A DNA stretch of 64,000 nucleotides from Eutreptiella sp. 'Long Island Sound 2002' (lineage: Eukaryota > Euglenozoa > Euglenophyceae > Eutreptiales > Eutreptiaceae), in the NCBI GenBank assembly GCA_964036045.1, contig OZ038389.1, positions 38,883,998-38,947,997 of the forward strand. The letters are read 5' to 3'. Within the stretch, counting starts at the first letter, position 1; every line of letters starts with the position of its first letter. Made by a program: the position numbers and the translations under genes. A model generated the notes under the pieces. It did not search any database. It was not told the origin of the DNA and saw nothing but the letters and a program-made list of their open reading frames with translations. Below are positions 11,201 to 23,080 of this stretch, in pieces.

Positions 11201-14200
11201 TGCTCCAATCCGGGGCGTCTTTTTTTTTCGTATTCTCTCCGTTGCCTCGGACGCTCCAGTCCGTGGCACCGGGTTCACCCCCGGACGGTCCAGTCCGGGG
11301 GCTAGTGCCGTGCTTCATTCTGCCCCGGATGCTCCAATCCGGGGCGTCTTTTTGTCGTATTCTCTCCGCTGCCTCGGACGCTCCAGTCCGTGGCACCGGG
11401 TTCACCCCCGGACGGTCCAGTCCGGGGGCTAGTGCGGTGCTTCATTCTGCACCGGATGCTCCAATCCGGGGCGTCTTTTTGTCGTATTCTGTCTGCTGCC
11501 TCGGACGCTCCAGTCCGTGGCACCGGGTTCACCCCCGGATGATCTAGTCCGGGGGCTAGTGCCGTGCTTCATTCCGCCCCGGATGCTCCAATCCGGGGCG
11601 TCTTTTTGTCGTATTCGCTCGGCTGCCTCGGACGCTCCAGTCCGTGGCACCGGGTTCACCCCCGGACGATCCAGTCCGGGGGCTAGTGCCGTGCTTCATT
11701 CCGCCCCGGATGCTCAAATCTGGGGCGTCTTTTTGTCGTATTCTCTCGGCTGCCTCGGATGCTCCAGTCGGTGGCACCGGGTTCACCCCCAGACGATCCA
11801 GTCCGGGGGCTAGTGCCGTGCTTCATTCTGCCCCGGATGCTCCAATCCGGGGCGTCTTTTCGTCGTATTCTCTCCGCTGCCCCGAACGCTCCAGTCCGTG
11901 GGACCGGGTTCACCCCTGGACGGTTCACTCCGGGGGCTAGTGCCGTGCTTTATTCTACCCCGGATGCTCCAATCCGGGGCGTCTTTTTGTCGTATTCTCT
12001 CCGCTGCCTCGGACGCTCCAGTCCGTGGCACCGGGTTCACCCCCGGACGATCCAGTCCGGGGGCTAGTGCCGTGCTTCATTCCGCCCTGGATGCTCCAAT
12101 CCGGGACGTCTTTTTTTCGTATTCTCTCCGTTGCCTTGGACGCTCCAGTCCGTGGCACCGGGTTCACCCCCGGACGGTCCAGTCCGGGGGCTAGTGCCGT
12201 GCTTCATTCTGCCCCGGATGCTGCAATCCAGGGCGTCTTTTTGTCGTATTCTCTCCGCTGCCTCGGACGCTCCAGTCCTTGGCACCGGGTTCACCCCCGG
12301 ACGGTCGAGTCCGGGGGCTAGTGCGGTGCTTCATTCTGCACCGGATGCTCCAATCGGGGGCGTCTTTTTGTCGTATTCTCTCAGCTGCCTCGAATGCTCC
12401 AGTCCGTGGCACCGGGTTCACCCCCCGACGATCTAGTCCGGGGGCTAGTGCCGTGCTTCATTCCGCCCTGGATGCTCCAATCCGGGGCGTCTTTTTGTCG
12501 TATTCTCTCGGCTGCCTCGGACGCTCCAGTCGCCGGCACCGAGCTCACCCCCGGACGATTCAGTCCGGGGGCTAGTGCCGTGCTTCATTCCGCCCCGTAT
12601 GCTCCAATCCGGGGCGTCGTTTTGTCGTATTCTCTCGGCTGCCTCGGACGCTCCAGTCGGTGGCACCGGGTTCACCCCCGGACGATCCAGTCCGGGGGCT
12701 AGTGCCGTGCTTCATTCCGCCCTGGATGCTCCAATCCGGGGCGTCTTTTTTTCGTATTCTCTCCGTTGCCTCGGACGCTCCAGTCCGTGGCACCGGGTTC
12801 ACCCCCGGACGGTCCAGTCCGGGGGCTAGTGCCGTGCTTCATTCTGCCCCGGATGCTCCAATCCGGGGCGTCTTTTTGTCGTATTTTCTCCGTTGTCTCG
12901 GACGCTCCAGTCCGTGGCACCGGGTTCACCCCCGGACGATCCAGTCCGGGGGCTAGTGCCGTGCTTCATTCTGCCCCGGATGCTCTAATCCGGGGCGTCT
13001 TTTTGTCATATTCTCTCCGCTGCCTCGGACGCTCCAGTCCGTGGCACCGGGTTCACCCCCGGACAATCTAGTCCGGGGGCTAGTGCCGTGCTTCATTCCG
13101 CCCCGGATGCTCCGATCCGGGGCGTCTTTTTGTGGTATTCCCTCGGCTGCCTCGGACGCTCCAGTCGCCGGCACCGGGTTCACCCCCGGACAATCCAGTC
13201 CGGGGGCTAGTGCCGTGCTTCATTGCGCCCCGGATGCTCCAATCCGGGGCGTCTTTTTCTCGTATTTTCTCCGTTGCCTCGGACGCTCCAGTCCGTGGCA
13301 CCGGGTTCACCCCCGGACGATCCAGTCCGGGGGCTAGTGCCGTGTTTCATTCTGCCCCGGATGCTCCAATCCGGGGCGTCTTTTTGTCGTATTCTCTCCG
13401 TTGCCTCGGACGCTCCAGTCCGTGGCACCGGGTTCACCCCCGGACGATCCAGTCCGGGGGCTAGTGCCGTGCTTCATTCCGCCCCGGATGCTCCAATCCG
13501 GGGCGTCTTTTTATCGTATTTTCTCCGTTGCCTCGGATGCTCCAGTCCGTGGCACCGGGTTCACCCCCGGACGATCCAGTCCGGGGGCTAGTGCCGTGCT
13601 TCATTCCGCCCTGGATGCTTCAATCCGGGGCGTCGTTTTGTCGTATTCTCTCCGTTGCCTCGGACGCTCCAGTCCGTGGCACCGGGTTCACCCCCTGACG
13701 ATCTAGTCCGGGGGCTAGTGCCGTGCTTCATTCCGCCCCGGATGCTCCAATCCGGGGCGTCTTTTTGTCGTATTCTCTCGGCTGCCTCGGACGCTCCAGT
13801 CGGTGGCACCGGGTTCACCCCCGGACGATCCAGTCCGGGGGCTAGTGCCGTGCTTCATTCCGCCCCGGATGCTCCAATCCGGGGCGTTTTTTTGTTGTAT
13901 TCTCTCGGCTGCCTCGGACGCTCCAGTCGGTGGCAGCAGGTTCACCCCCGGACGATTCAGTCCGGGGGCTAGTGCCGTGCTTCATTCTGCCCCGGATGCT
14001 CCGATCCGGGGCGTCTCTTTGTCGTATTCTCTCCGCTGCCCCGAACGCTCCAGTCCGTGGGACTGGGTTCACCCCCGGACGGTTCACTCCGGGGGCTAGT
14101 GCCGTGCTTCATTCTACCCCGGATGCTCCAATCCGGGGCGTCTTTTTGTCGTACTCTCTCCATTGCCTCGGATGCTCCAGTCCGTGGCACCGGGTTCACC

Positions 14201-17200
14201 CCCGGACGATCCAGTCCGGGGGCTAGTGCCGTGCTTGATGCCGCCCTGGATGCTCCAATCCGGGGCGTCTTTTTTTCGTATTCTCTCCGTTGCCTGGGAC
14301 GCTCCAGTCCGTGGCACCGGGTTCACCCCCGGACGGTCCAGTCCGAGGGCTAGTGCCGTGCTTCATTCTGCCCCGGATGCTCCAATCCGGGGCGTCTTTT
14401 TGTCGTATTCTCTCGGCTGCCTCGGACGCTCCAGTCGCCGGCACCGAGCTCACCCCCGGACGATTCAGTCGGCAGGCTAGTGCCGTGCTTCATTCCGCCC
14501 CGTATGCTCCAATCCGGGGCGTCTTTTTGTCGTATTCTCTCGGCTGCCTCGGACGCTCCAGTCGGTGGCACCGGGTTCACCCCCGGACGATCCAGTCCGG
14601 GGGCTAGTGCCGTGCTTCATTCCGCCCTGGATGCTCCAATCCGGGGCGTCTTTTTTCCGTATTCTCTCCGTTGCCTCGGACGCTCCAGTCCGTGGCACCG
14701 GGTTCACCCCCGGACGGTCCAGTCCGGGGGCTAGTGCCGTGCTTCATTCTGCCCCGGATGCTCCAATCCGGGGCGTCTTTTTGTCGTATTCTCTCCGCTG
14801 TCTCGGACGCTCCAGTCCGTGGCACCGGGCTCACCCCCGGACGATCCAGTCCGGGGGCTAGTGCCGTGCTTCATTCTGCCCCGGGTGCTCTAATCCGGGG
14901 CGTCTTTTTGTCATATTCTCTCCGCTGCCTCGGACGCTCCAGTCCGTGGCACCGGGTTCACCCCCGGACAATCTAGTCCGGGGGCTAGTGCCGTGCTTCA
15001 TTCCGCCCCGGATGCTCCGATCCGGGGCGTCTTTTTGTCGTATTCGCTCGGCTGCCTCGGACGCTCCAGTCGCCGGCACCGGGTTCACCCCCGGACGATC
15101 CAGTCCGGGGGCTAGTGCCGTGCTTCATTGCGCCCCGGATGCTCCAATCCGGGGCGTCTTTTTCTCGTATTTTCTCCGTTGCCTCGGACGCTCCAGTCCG
15201 TGGCACCAGGTTCACCCCCGGACGATGCAGTCCGGGGGCTAGTGCCGTGTTTCATTCTGCCCCGGATGCCCCAATCCGGGGCGTCTTTTTGTCGTATTCT
15301 CTCCGTTGCCTCGGACGCTCCAGTCTGTGGCACCGGGTTCACCCCCGGACGATCCAGTCCGGGGGCTAGTGCCGTGCTTCATTCCGCCCCGGATGCTCCA
15401 ATCCGGGGCGTCTTTTTATCGTATTTTCTCCGTTGCCTCGGATGCTCCAGTCCGTGGCACCGGGTTCACCCCCGGACGATCCAGTCCGGGGGCTAGTGCC
15501 GTGCTTCATTCCGCCCTGGATGCTTCAATCCGGGGCGTCGTTTTGTCGTATTCTCTCCGTTGCCTCGGACGCTCCAGTCCGTCGCACCGGGTTCACCCCC
15601 TGACGATCTAGTCCGGGGGCTAGTGCCGTGCTTCATTCCGCCCCGGAAGCTCCAATCCGGGGCGTCTTTTTGTCGTATTCCCTCGGCTGCCTCGGACGCT
15701 CCAGTCGGTGGTACCGGGTTCACCCCCGGACGATCCAGTCCGGGGGCTAGTGCCGTGCTTCATTCCGCCCCGGATGCTCCAATCCGGGGCGTCGTTTTGT
15801 CGTATTCTCTCGGCTGCCTCGGACGCTCCAGTCGGTGGCAGCAGGTTCACCCCCGGACGATTCAGTCCGGGGGCTAGTGCCGTGCTTCATTCTGCCCCGG
15901 ATGCTCCGATCCGGGGCGTCTTTTTGTCGTATTCTCTCCGCTGCCCCGAACGCTCCAGTCCGTGGGACTGGGTTCACCCCCGGACGGTTCACTCCGGGGG
16001 CTAGTGCCGTGCTTCATTCTACCCCGGATGCTCCAATCCGGGGCGTCTTTTTGTCGTACTCTCTCCATTGCCTCGGATGCTCCAGTCCGTGGCACCGGGT
16101 TCACCCCCGGACGATCCAGTCCGGGGGCTAGTGCCGTGCTTGATTCCGCCCTGGATGCTCCAATCCGGGGCGTCTTTTTTTCGTATTCTCTCCGTTGCCT
16201 GGGACGCTCCAGTCCGTGGCACCGGGTTCACCCCCGGACGGTCCAGTCCGAGGGCTAGTGCCGTGCTTCATTCTGCCCCGCATGCTCCAATCCGGGGCGT
16301 CTTTTTGTCGTATTCTCTCCACCGCCTCGGACGCTCCAGTCCGTGGCACCGGGTTCACCCCCGGACGGTCCAGTCCGGGGGCTAGTGCGGTGCTTCATTC
16401 TGCACCGAATGTTCCAATTCGGGGCGTCTTTTTGTCGTATTCTCTCCGCTGCCTCGGACGCTCCAGTCCGTGGCACCGGGTTCACCCCCGGACGATCTAG
16501 TCCGGGGGCTAGTGCCGTGCTTCATTCCGCCCCGGATGCTCCAATCCGGGGCGTCTTTTTGTCGTATTCTCTCGGCTGCCTCGGACGCTCCAGTCGCCGG
16601 CACCGAGTTCACCCTCGGACGATCCAGTCCGGGGGCTAGTGCCGTGCTTCATTCCGCCCCGGATGCTCCGATCCGGGGCGTCTTTTTGTCGTATTCTCTC
16701 GGCTGCCTCGGACGCTCCAGTCGGTGGCACCGGGTTCACCCCCGGACGATCCAGTCCGGGGGCTAGTGCCGTGCTTCATTCCGCCCCGGATGCTCCAATC
16801 CGGGGCGTCTTTTTTTCGTATTCTCTCCGTTGCCTCGGACGCTCCAGTCCGTGGCACCGGGTTCGACCCTGGACGGTCCAGTCCGGGGGCTAGTGCCGTG
16901 CTTCATTCTGCCCCGGATGCTCCGATCCGGGGCGCCTTTTTGTCGTATTCTCTCCGCTGCCTCGGACGCTCCAGTCCGTGGCACCGGGCTCACCCCCGGA
17001 CGGTCCAGTCCGGGGGCTAGTGCCGTGCTTCATTCTGCCCCGGATGCTCCGATCCGGGGCGTCTTTTTATCGTATTCTCTCCGTTGCCTCGGACGCTCCA
17101 GTCCGTGGCACCGGGTTCACCCCCGGACGGTCCAGTCCGGGGGCTAGTGCCGTGCTTCATTCCGCCCCGGATGCTCCAATCCGGGGCGTCGTTTTGTCGT

Positions 17201-19221
17201 ATTCTCTCCGTTGCCTCGGACGCTCCAGTCGGTGGCACCGGGTTCACCCCCGGACGATCCAGTCCGGGGGCTAGTGCCGTGCTTGATTCCGCCCCGGATG
17301 CTCCAATCCGGGGCGTCTTTTTTTCGTATTCTCTCCGTTGCCTCGGACGCTCCAGTCCGTGGCACCGGGTTCACCCCTGGACGGTCCAGTCCGGGGGCTA
17401 GTGCCGTGCTTCATTCTGCCCCGGATGCTCCGATCCGGGGCGTCTTTTTGTCGTATTCTCTCCGCTGCCTCGGACGCTCCAGTCCGTGGCACCGGGTTCA
17501 CCCCCGGACGGTCCAGTCCGGGGGCTAGTGCCGTGCTTCATTCTGCCCCGGATGCTCCAATCCGGGGCGTCTTTTTGTCGTATTCTCTCCGTTGCCTCGG
17601 ACGCTCCAGTCCGTGGCACCGGGTTCACCCCCGGACGATCCAGTCCGGGGGCTAGTGCCGTGCTTCATTCCGCCCCGGATGCTCCGATCCGGGGCGTCTT
17701 TTTGTCGTATTCTCTCGGCTGCCTCGGACGCTCCAGTCGGTGGCACCGGGTTCACCCCCGGACGATCCAGTCCGGGGGCTAGTGCCGTGCTTCATTCCGC
17801 CCCGGATGCTCCAATCCGGGGCGTCTTTTTTTCGTATTCTCTCCGTTGCCTCGGACGCTCCAGTCCGTGGCACCGGGTTCACCCCTGGACGGTCCAGTCC
17901 GGGGGCTAGTGCCGTGCTTCATTCTGCCCCGGATGCTCCGATCCGGGGCGTCTTTTTGTCGTATTCTCTCCGCTGCCTCGGACGCTCCAGTCCGTGGCAC
18001 CGGGTTCACCCCCGGACGGTCCAGTCCGGGGGCTAGTGCCGTGCTTCATTCTGCCCCGGATGCTCCGATCCGGGGCGTCTTTTTATCGTATTCTCTCCGT
18101 TGCCTCGGACGCTCCAGTCCGTGGCACCGGGTTCACCCCCGGACGGTCCAGTCCGGGGGCTAGTGCCGTGCTTCATTCCGCCCCGGATGCTCCAATCCGG
18201 GGCGTCGTTTTGTCGTATTCTCTCCGTTGCCTCGGACGCTCCAGTCGGTGGCACCGGGTTCACCCCCGGACGATCCAGTCCGGGGCCTAGTGCCGTGCTT
18301 CATTCCGCCCCGGATGCTCCAATCCGGGGCGTCTTTTTTTCGTATTCTCTCCGTTGCCTCGGACGCTCCAGTCCGTGGCACCGGGTTCACCCCTGGACGG
18401 TCCAGTCCGGGGGCTAGTGCCGTGCTTCATTCTGCCCCGGATGCTCCGATCCGGGGCGTCTTTTTGTCGTATTCTCTCCGCTGCCTCGGACGCTCCAGTC
18501 CGTGGCACCGGGTTCGTCCCCGGACGGTCCAGTCCGGGGGCTAGTGCCGTGCTTCATTCTGCCCCGGATGCTCCAATCCGGGGCGTCTTTTTGTCGTATT
18601 CTCTCGGCTGCCTCGGACGCTCCAGTCCGTGGCACGGGGTTCACCCCCGGACGATCCAGTCCGGGGGCTAGTGCCGTGCTTCATTCCGCCCCGGATGCTC
18701 CAATCCGGGGCGTCTTTTTCTCGTATTCTCTCCGTTGCCTTGGACGCTCCAGTCCGTGGCACCGGGTTCACCCCCGGACGACCCAGTCCGGGGGCTAGTG
18801 CCGTGTTTCATTCTGACGCGGATGCTCCAATCCGGGGCGTCTTTTTGTTGTATTCTCTCCGTTGCCTCGGACGCTCCAGTCCGTGGCACCGGGTTCACCC
18901 CCGGACGATCCATTCCGGGGGCTAGTGCCGTGCTTCATTCCGCCCCGGATGCTCCAATCCGGGGCGTCTTTTTATCGTATTCTCTCCGTTGCCTCGGACG
19001 CTCCAGTCCGTGGCACCGGGTTCACCCCCGGACGGTCCAGTCCGGGGGCTAGTGCCGTGCTTCATTCCGCCCCGGATGCTCCAATCCGGGGCGTCGTTTT
19101 GTCGTATTCTCTCCGTTGCCTCGGACGCTCCAGTCGGTGGCACCGGGTTCACCCCCGGACGATCCAGTCCGGGGGCTCGGGCCGAGCTCCACGCCGCCCC
19201 GGATGCTCCAATCCGGGGTGT
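8281..19221 (+). repeat. 127-bp satellite array, about 86 monomers
   Basis: Head-to-tail monomers of 127 bp, with small variation in a T-run after GGGGCGTC. Each monomer contains three related short palindromes: CCCCGGAT-GCTCCA-ATCCGGGG, CGGAC-GCTCCA-GTCCG and CCCCCGGAC-GATCCA-GTCCGGGGG. Starts of the three are about 46, 36 and 45 bp apart, which suggests an ancestral unit near 42 bp that was tripled. The open frames of about 76-165 codons that recur every 127 bp on both strands are repeat artefacts. Marker monomers show higher-order periodicity (see findings). Confidence 0.97.
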
Positions 19222-19820
19222 CATGTAACCCTTCTCTCTTTGCTGTCTCCAGTGTTCGGCTGTTTCGTAGCCGGCAGGGGTTTGGTACCCTGCCGGGCGC
19301 ACACACGTCCATCCGGACGGCGGCTGTTGCGCTGTGGGGACTGCGGGGCTTGGACTTGTTCTTGGCGGCTTGTTCGTCGTCGGGTGTGGGTGTTTGCCGT
19401 GGTGGTGTCGTGTTTTGTGCCGTGGTGCGTGCTGGCGTGTGGTGCTGCGTGTGTGCCCTGCCTGGCCTGCGTGTGGCGCGCGCGCCTTGCCCGGACGTGC
19501 TGTTGCGCAGGCGCGGGGACACTCCCTCTCTCTGGTGGGCCCGTTTGGCTCCATGGCGGGCCTTGTTCGCGCCCGGCTGTGGCCCGGCGCGCGGCAGTGG
19601 GGTGTGTGTACGTTGGGCGCGGGGGGGTTTGGTTCCTCTTCCCTCGCCTTCCGCGCCGTGTCCCTCTGCCCCTTTTCGCCGGCCTGCCCTGCCTGCCTAC
19701 CCTCCTCGTACCCGCTGGGTTGGCCTTGGCTGGACGGTTGTTCTTGGTGGTCTGACTTGGTGTTTCTTTCCTGCAGGGCGGCGTGGCCTGGGTTTGTTTT
19801 TGGGGGCGGGTTGCTCGTGT
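19222..19820. other. Unassigned spacer between two satellites
   Basis: About 600 bp of G/T-rich plus-strand sequence. Open frames extend into it from both flanking arrays, but the products have no recognisable domain, and several frames and both strands are open at once. I see no gene, tRNA or repeat copy in it. Confidence 0.5.
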
Positions 19821-21440
19821 GGTGTGCCGTGCTGCGTGTACGGTGTCCTGGGCCTCCTGGCTCCTGTTCACCGGCGTGCATGCCCTGTGTGTGGTGTTGC
19901 GTGTGCGGTGTCCTGGGCCGCTTGGCTCCTGTTCACCTGTGTGTTCGCTCTGTGTGTGGTGTTGCGTGTACGGTGTCCTGGGCCTCCTGGCTCCTGTTCA
20001 CCGGCGTGCACGCCCTGTGTGTGGTGTTGCGTGTACGATGTCCCCGGCCCCCTGGCTCCTGTTCACCGGTGTGCGCGCTCTGTGTGTGGTGTTGTGTGCA
20101 CGGTGTCCTGGGTCGCTTGGCTCCTGTTCACCGGTGTGCACGCTCTGTGTGTGGTGTTGCGTGTTCGGTGTCCTTAGCCTCCTGGCTCCTGTTCACCGGC
20201 GTGCACGCCCTGTGTGTGGTGTTGCGTGTACGGTGTCTTGGGCCTCCAGGCTCCTGTTCACCGGTGTGCGCGCTCTGTGTGTGGTGTTGTGTGCACGGTG
20301 TCCTGGGTCGCTTGGCTCCTGTTCACCGGTGTCTGTGTTCTGTGTGTGGTGTTGTGTGTACGGTGTCCTGGGCCTCCTGGCTCCTGTTCACCGGTGTGCA
20401 CGCTCTGTGTGTGGTGTTGTGTGTACGGTGTCCTGGGCCTCCTGGCCCCTGTTCACCGGCGTGCACGCTCTGTGTGTGGTGTTACGTGTACGGTGTCCTG
20501 GGCCTCTTGGCTCCTGTTCACCTGTGTGTTGGCTCTGTGTGTGGTGTTGCGTGTACGGTGTCCTGGGCCTCCTGGCTCCTGTTCACCGGTGTGCACGCTC
20601 TGTCTGTGGTGTTGCGTGTACGGTGTCCTGGGCCTCCTGGCTCCTGTTCACCGGTGTGCACGCTCTGTCTGTGGTGTTGCGTGTACGGTGTCCTGGGCCT
20701 CCTGGCTCCTGTTCACCGGCGTCCACGTTCTGTGTGTGGTGTTGCGTGTACGGTGTCCTGGGCCTCCTGGCTCCTGTTCACCGGTGTGCACGCCCTGTGT
20801 GTGGTGTTGTGGGTGTGGTGTCTTGGGCCGCTTGGCTCCTGTTCACCAGCGTGCACGCTCTGTGTGCGGTGTCGTGTGCGTGGTCTCCTGGGTCTTTTGG
20901 CCCCTTTTTGCTGGTGTGCTCGTGTGGTGTGTGTTGTGTTGCGTGTGTGGTGTCCTGGGACACTTGGTTCGTGTTCTCCGGTGTTGCGGTGTGCTGCGGT
21001 GTGTGTGGTGTTCGGTGTTCGGTGTTGCGTGTGCGGTGTCCTGGGCCTCCCGGCCCCTGTTCACCGGTGCGCACGCCCGGTACGTCGTGTTGTGTGGGCG
21101 GTGTCCTGGGCCGCTTGGCTCCTGTTCACCGGTGTGCTTGTGCGGGGTGTTGTGTGGTGTGTTTGGTGTCCTGGGCCTCTTGGCTCCCAGTCACCGGTGT
21201 GCCTGTGTTGTGTGTTGCGTGGTGTGTGCGGTGTCCCGGGCCACTTTGCTCCCGTTCACCGGTGTGCCCGTGTGGCGTGTGTTGTGTGGCGTGTTCGGTG
21301 TCCTGGGCCTCAAGGCTCCTGTTCACCGGCTCGCCGTGTGCTTGTTCGGTGTGTTGTGTGTTGTGTGCGGTGTCCCCGGCCACGTGGCTCCTGTTCACCG
21401 GTGTGCTTGCTCCGTGTGTTGTGTGGTGTGTGTGGTGTGG
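19821..21440 (+). repeat. 65-bp minisatellite, about 25 copies
   Basis: The landmark CTCCTGTTCACC recurs at 19861, 19926, 19991 and 20056, and so on, giving a 65-bp period. Units contain a GTGTGTGGTGTTGCGTGTAC-like segment followed by GGTGTCCTGGGCC. Copies are very similar on the left and degenerate towards the right end. Because 65 leaves remainder 2 when divided by 3, each frame cycles through all three unit frames and stays open. This produces Cys/Val/Leu-rich open frames of 453-723 codons that should not be called genes. Confidence 0.93.
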
Positions 21441-21520
21441 GTGTGGGTGTGTGCTCGCGTGTGCCATACCGTCCTCGTTGCATTTTTCGTCTCGCCCAAG
21501 AGTAGGCGCCGTCGGTGTAT

Positions 21521-22929
21521 TCATGGCTCAGACACCGTGGAGAACGGGGTGGTAGGCGGGGGGGGGGCGCTGTAGGGCGGTGTGTGACGTGCTGTAAGGC
21601 GACCAGGGGCGTCCCCATGAGTTGGGGCCCGTGGGGGGGGTGAGCGGGGCTGGGGGGGGTTTTCGTTTAGCCATTCCAGCGTGCGGTATAGGGCATTGAG
21701 GAGCAGGGGAACACGAGCCTTCAGGGTGAGTTTTAAGTCATGACAGTGTGCTGGTTTTCTTCGGCCGGAAGGGGGGGTTGTGAGTTTGGTGTACAGGGAC
21801 ATGGGGACAAGCCCCCGGACGAAATTGCGCCTCTCCCTGACGTGTGTGGTTGCGGACCACCATTGGGACACCACCGTGGTGAAGGGGGGACGCCAGCACT
21901 GAATGTAGGTTTGCACCAGGTGTTCGCATGTTGGGCAGTGTGAGACGAAAGAGATAACATCCGTTGGGTGCGGGTCAGGGCAAGCGTGGCAATGGCGGCA
22001 GCGCAAGTCGTCGTGGAAAGCAAAAGGCGCCATGTTGAATTTTCCGGAGGACCATTTGAAGGGGAGGCCTTGGAACCATGAAGTGTGGCTGTAAAAATGG
22101 AAGCTGGACGGTGCGTGGATGTTTTCGTGTTTGTGGCAAGGGAGGAGGTGCTTGATTGAGGTGGTAGTCAGTTTGTGTATGACGGGGAGGGGGCCTCTGG
22201 ATATGCACCCTATCGGGGGGGGGGGAAGGAGGGAGGGGTCCCAGACCATCACGTGGGCGGCCCACTTTGAGTGAGCATCCGAGATTTCATTCCCCATAAA
22301 ACCGGCGTGCCCTTTGATCCACCCCCAACCCTGGATCATCCCTGGGCGTAGGGAGGCCTGGATGGACTGAAGAGAGGATTCCCACGTTCCGGCTGGCGAG
22401 CGTGACGGGGGGTCTGGGGGGGTGCTCGGGGAGAGAACAGTGATAACGTGGAGGTTGTCCCCTAGCACAGCAAAGGTGAGGTGCGGTCGAGATGCAAGGG
22501 CCCACCGTAGGAACATAATAGCCGCCCAGAACTCCGATCCCTCTGAGGACTGGTATGGGGACGTTTGGCACAGCACCCATCTGGAGCCATTTGGGAAAAA
22601 CAGGGTGGCTGCAGACCCATAGCCCAAGGCGCCTGCTGGGCGATCCAGGTACACCCATGTCGTGCCGGGGGACGATGTGAGGAGGAGGGCAAGGGCTGCT
22701 TCACAACCCCATTCTTCGAGGTCATCGGGGTCAAGGGAGTGAGGTTCATCTGGGAGCCGGTACAGATCGCCATGCAGCGACGAGTCGAGCAGAACTCCGC
22801 CGTGTGGCCCGGGGGGGGGGTTGAGGATGTACTCTTGGGGGTGGAGAAGGGGAGGGGTAAGCAGTTCCTGGTGCCCCGCCAGTTGGGGGCGGACAGAAAT
22901 GACTGGGTTTTGAAGTGTGTACTCTTTTT
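21521..22929 (-). pseudogene. LINE B ORF2, RNase H and zinc-finger C-terminal part
   Basis: C-terminal part of a LINE polyprotein, ending with TGA at 21521-21523. The first part matches the RNase H of LINE A: a YLDRP segment with the first acidic position, a GSEFWAA segment (Glu), LGDN (Asp) and WIKGHAGFMGNEISDAHSKW (His/Asp motif). It is followed by a Cys/His-rich cluster (CRHCHAC, later HCPTC) and a basic, Pro-rich tail. The RNase H would remove RNA from the RNA-DNA hybrid during retrotransposition. The frame is open throughout, but the gene is split from its endonuclease and reverse-transcriptase part, so it is a fragment. Apparent coding upstream of 22929 on this strand is LINE A antisense and poly-A read as lysines. 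Confidence 0.8.
22917..22929 (+). repeat. Target-site duplication of LINE A, left copy
   Basis: GTGTACTCTTTTT here matches 29980-29992 exactly. Both copies lie in LINE B sequence, and removing LINE A plus one copy makes LINE B continuous. A further run of 17 T follows at 22930-22946. Confidence 0.85.
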
Positions 22930-23080
22930 TTTTTTTTTTTTTTTTTACATGCTCTTCCAAGAGAATAACCTGGTCACGTATCGGGGCACTACGGGAGCCC
23001 TGATCTCTTGGGGAGGATACTCCTCTTGGCGCTCCAAACACCCGGGACACAAAGTGGACCTCTCCGCCTCTCCCCGAAAA

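Larger units (their letters stand above)
21482..22929 (-). mobile_element. LINE B, 3' portion
   Basis: The 3' third of a minus-strand LINE, separated from its 5' parts by LINE A. At its inner edge it carries one copy of the 13-bp target duplication (22917-22929) made by LINE A. The outer edge falls near a short A5 tract on the minus strand (about 21482) next to the 65-bp minisatellite, which is taken as the element's 3' end. Reading the minus strand across the LINE A insertion restores one continuous frame with the 29980-31755 segment. Confidence 0.8.

Noticed and set aside
8281-19221. Dozens of 76-165-codon frames on both strands, spaced 127 bp apart
   Set aside because: Identical frames recur with the satellite period in overlapping frames; no domain and no unique start context.
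8281-19221. CRISPR-like array (regular repeats)
   Set aside because: No short repeats alternating with unique spacers; the whole 127-bp unit is repeated, and the context is eukaryotic.
8281-19221. Pol III B-box-like GGGTTCACCCCCGG in each 127-bp monomer
   Set aside because: It departs from the GGTTCRANNCC consensus at the conserved purine positions and has no matching A box; the hairpin symmetry explains it better.
19334-21575. Three overlapping Cys-rich frames of 453-723 codons
   Set aside because: Explained by the 65-bp minisatellite and its frame cycling.
22565-23080. Upstream extension of the AlkB frame across 22565-23080
   Set aside because: This part is antisense LINE B plus the poly-T run; the element boundary lies at 22930, so the ATG at 23081 is preferred.
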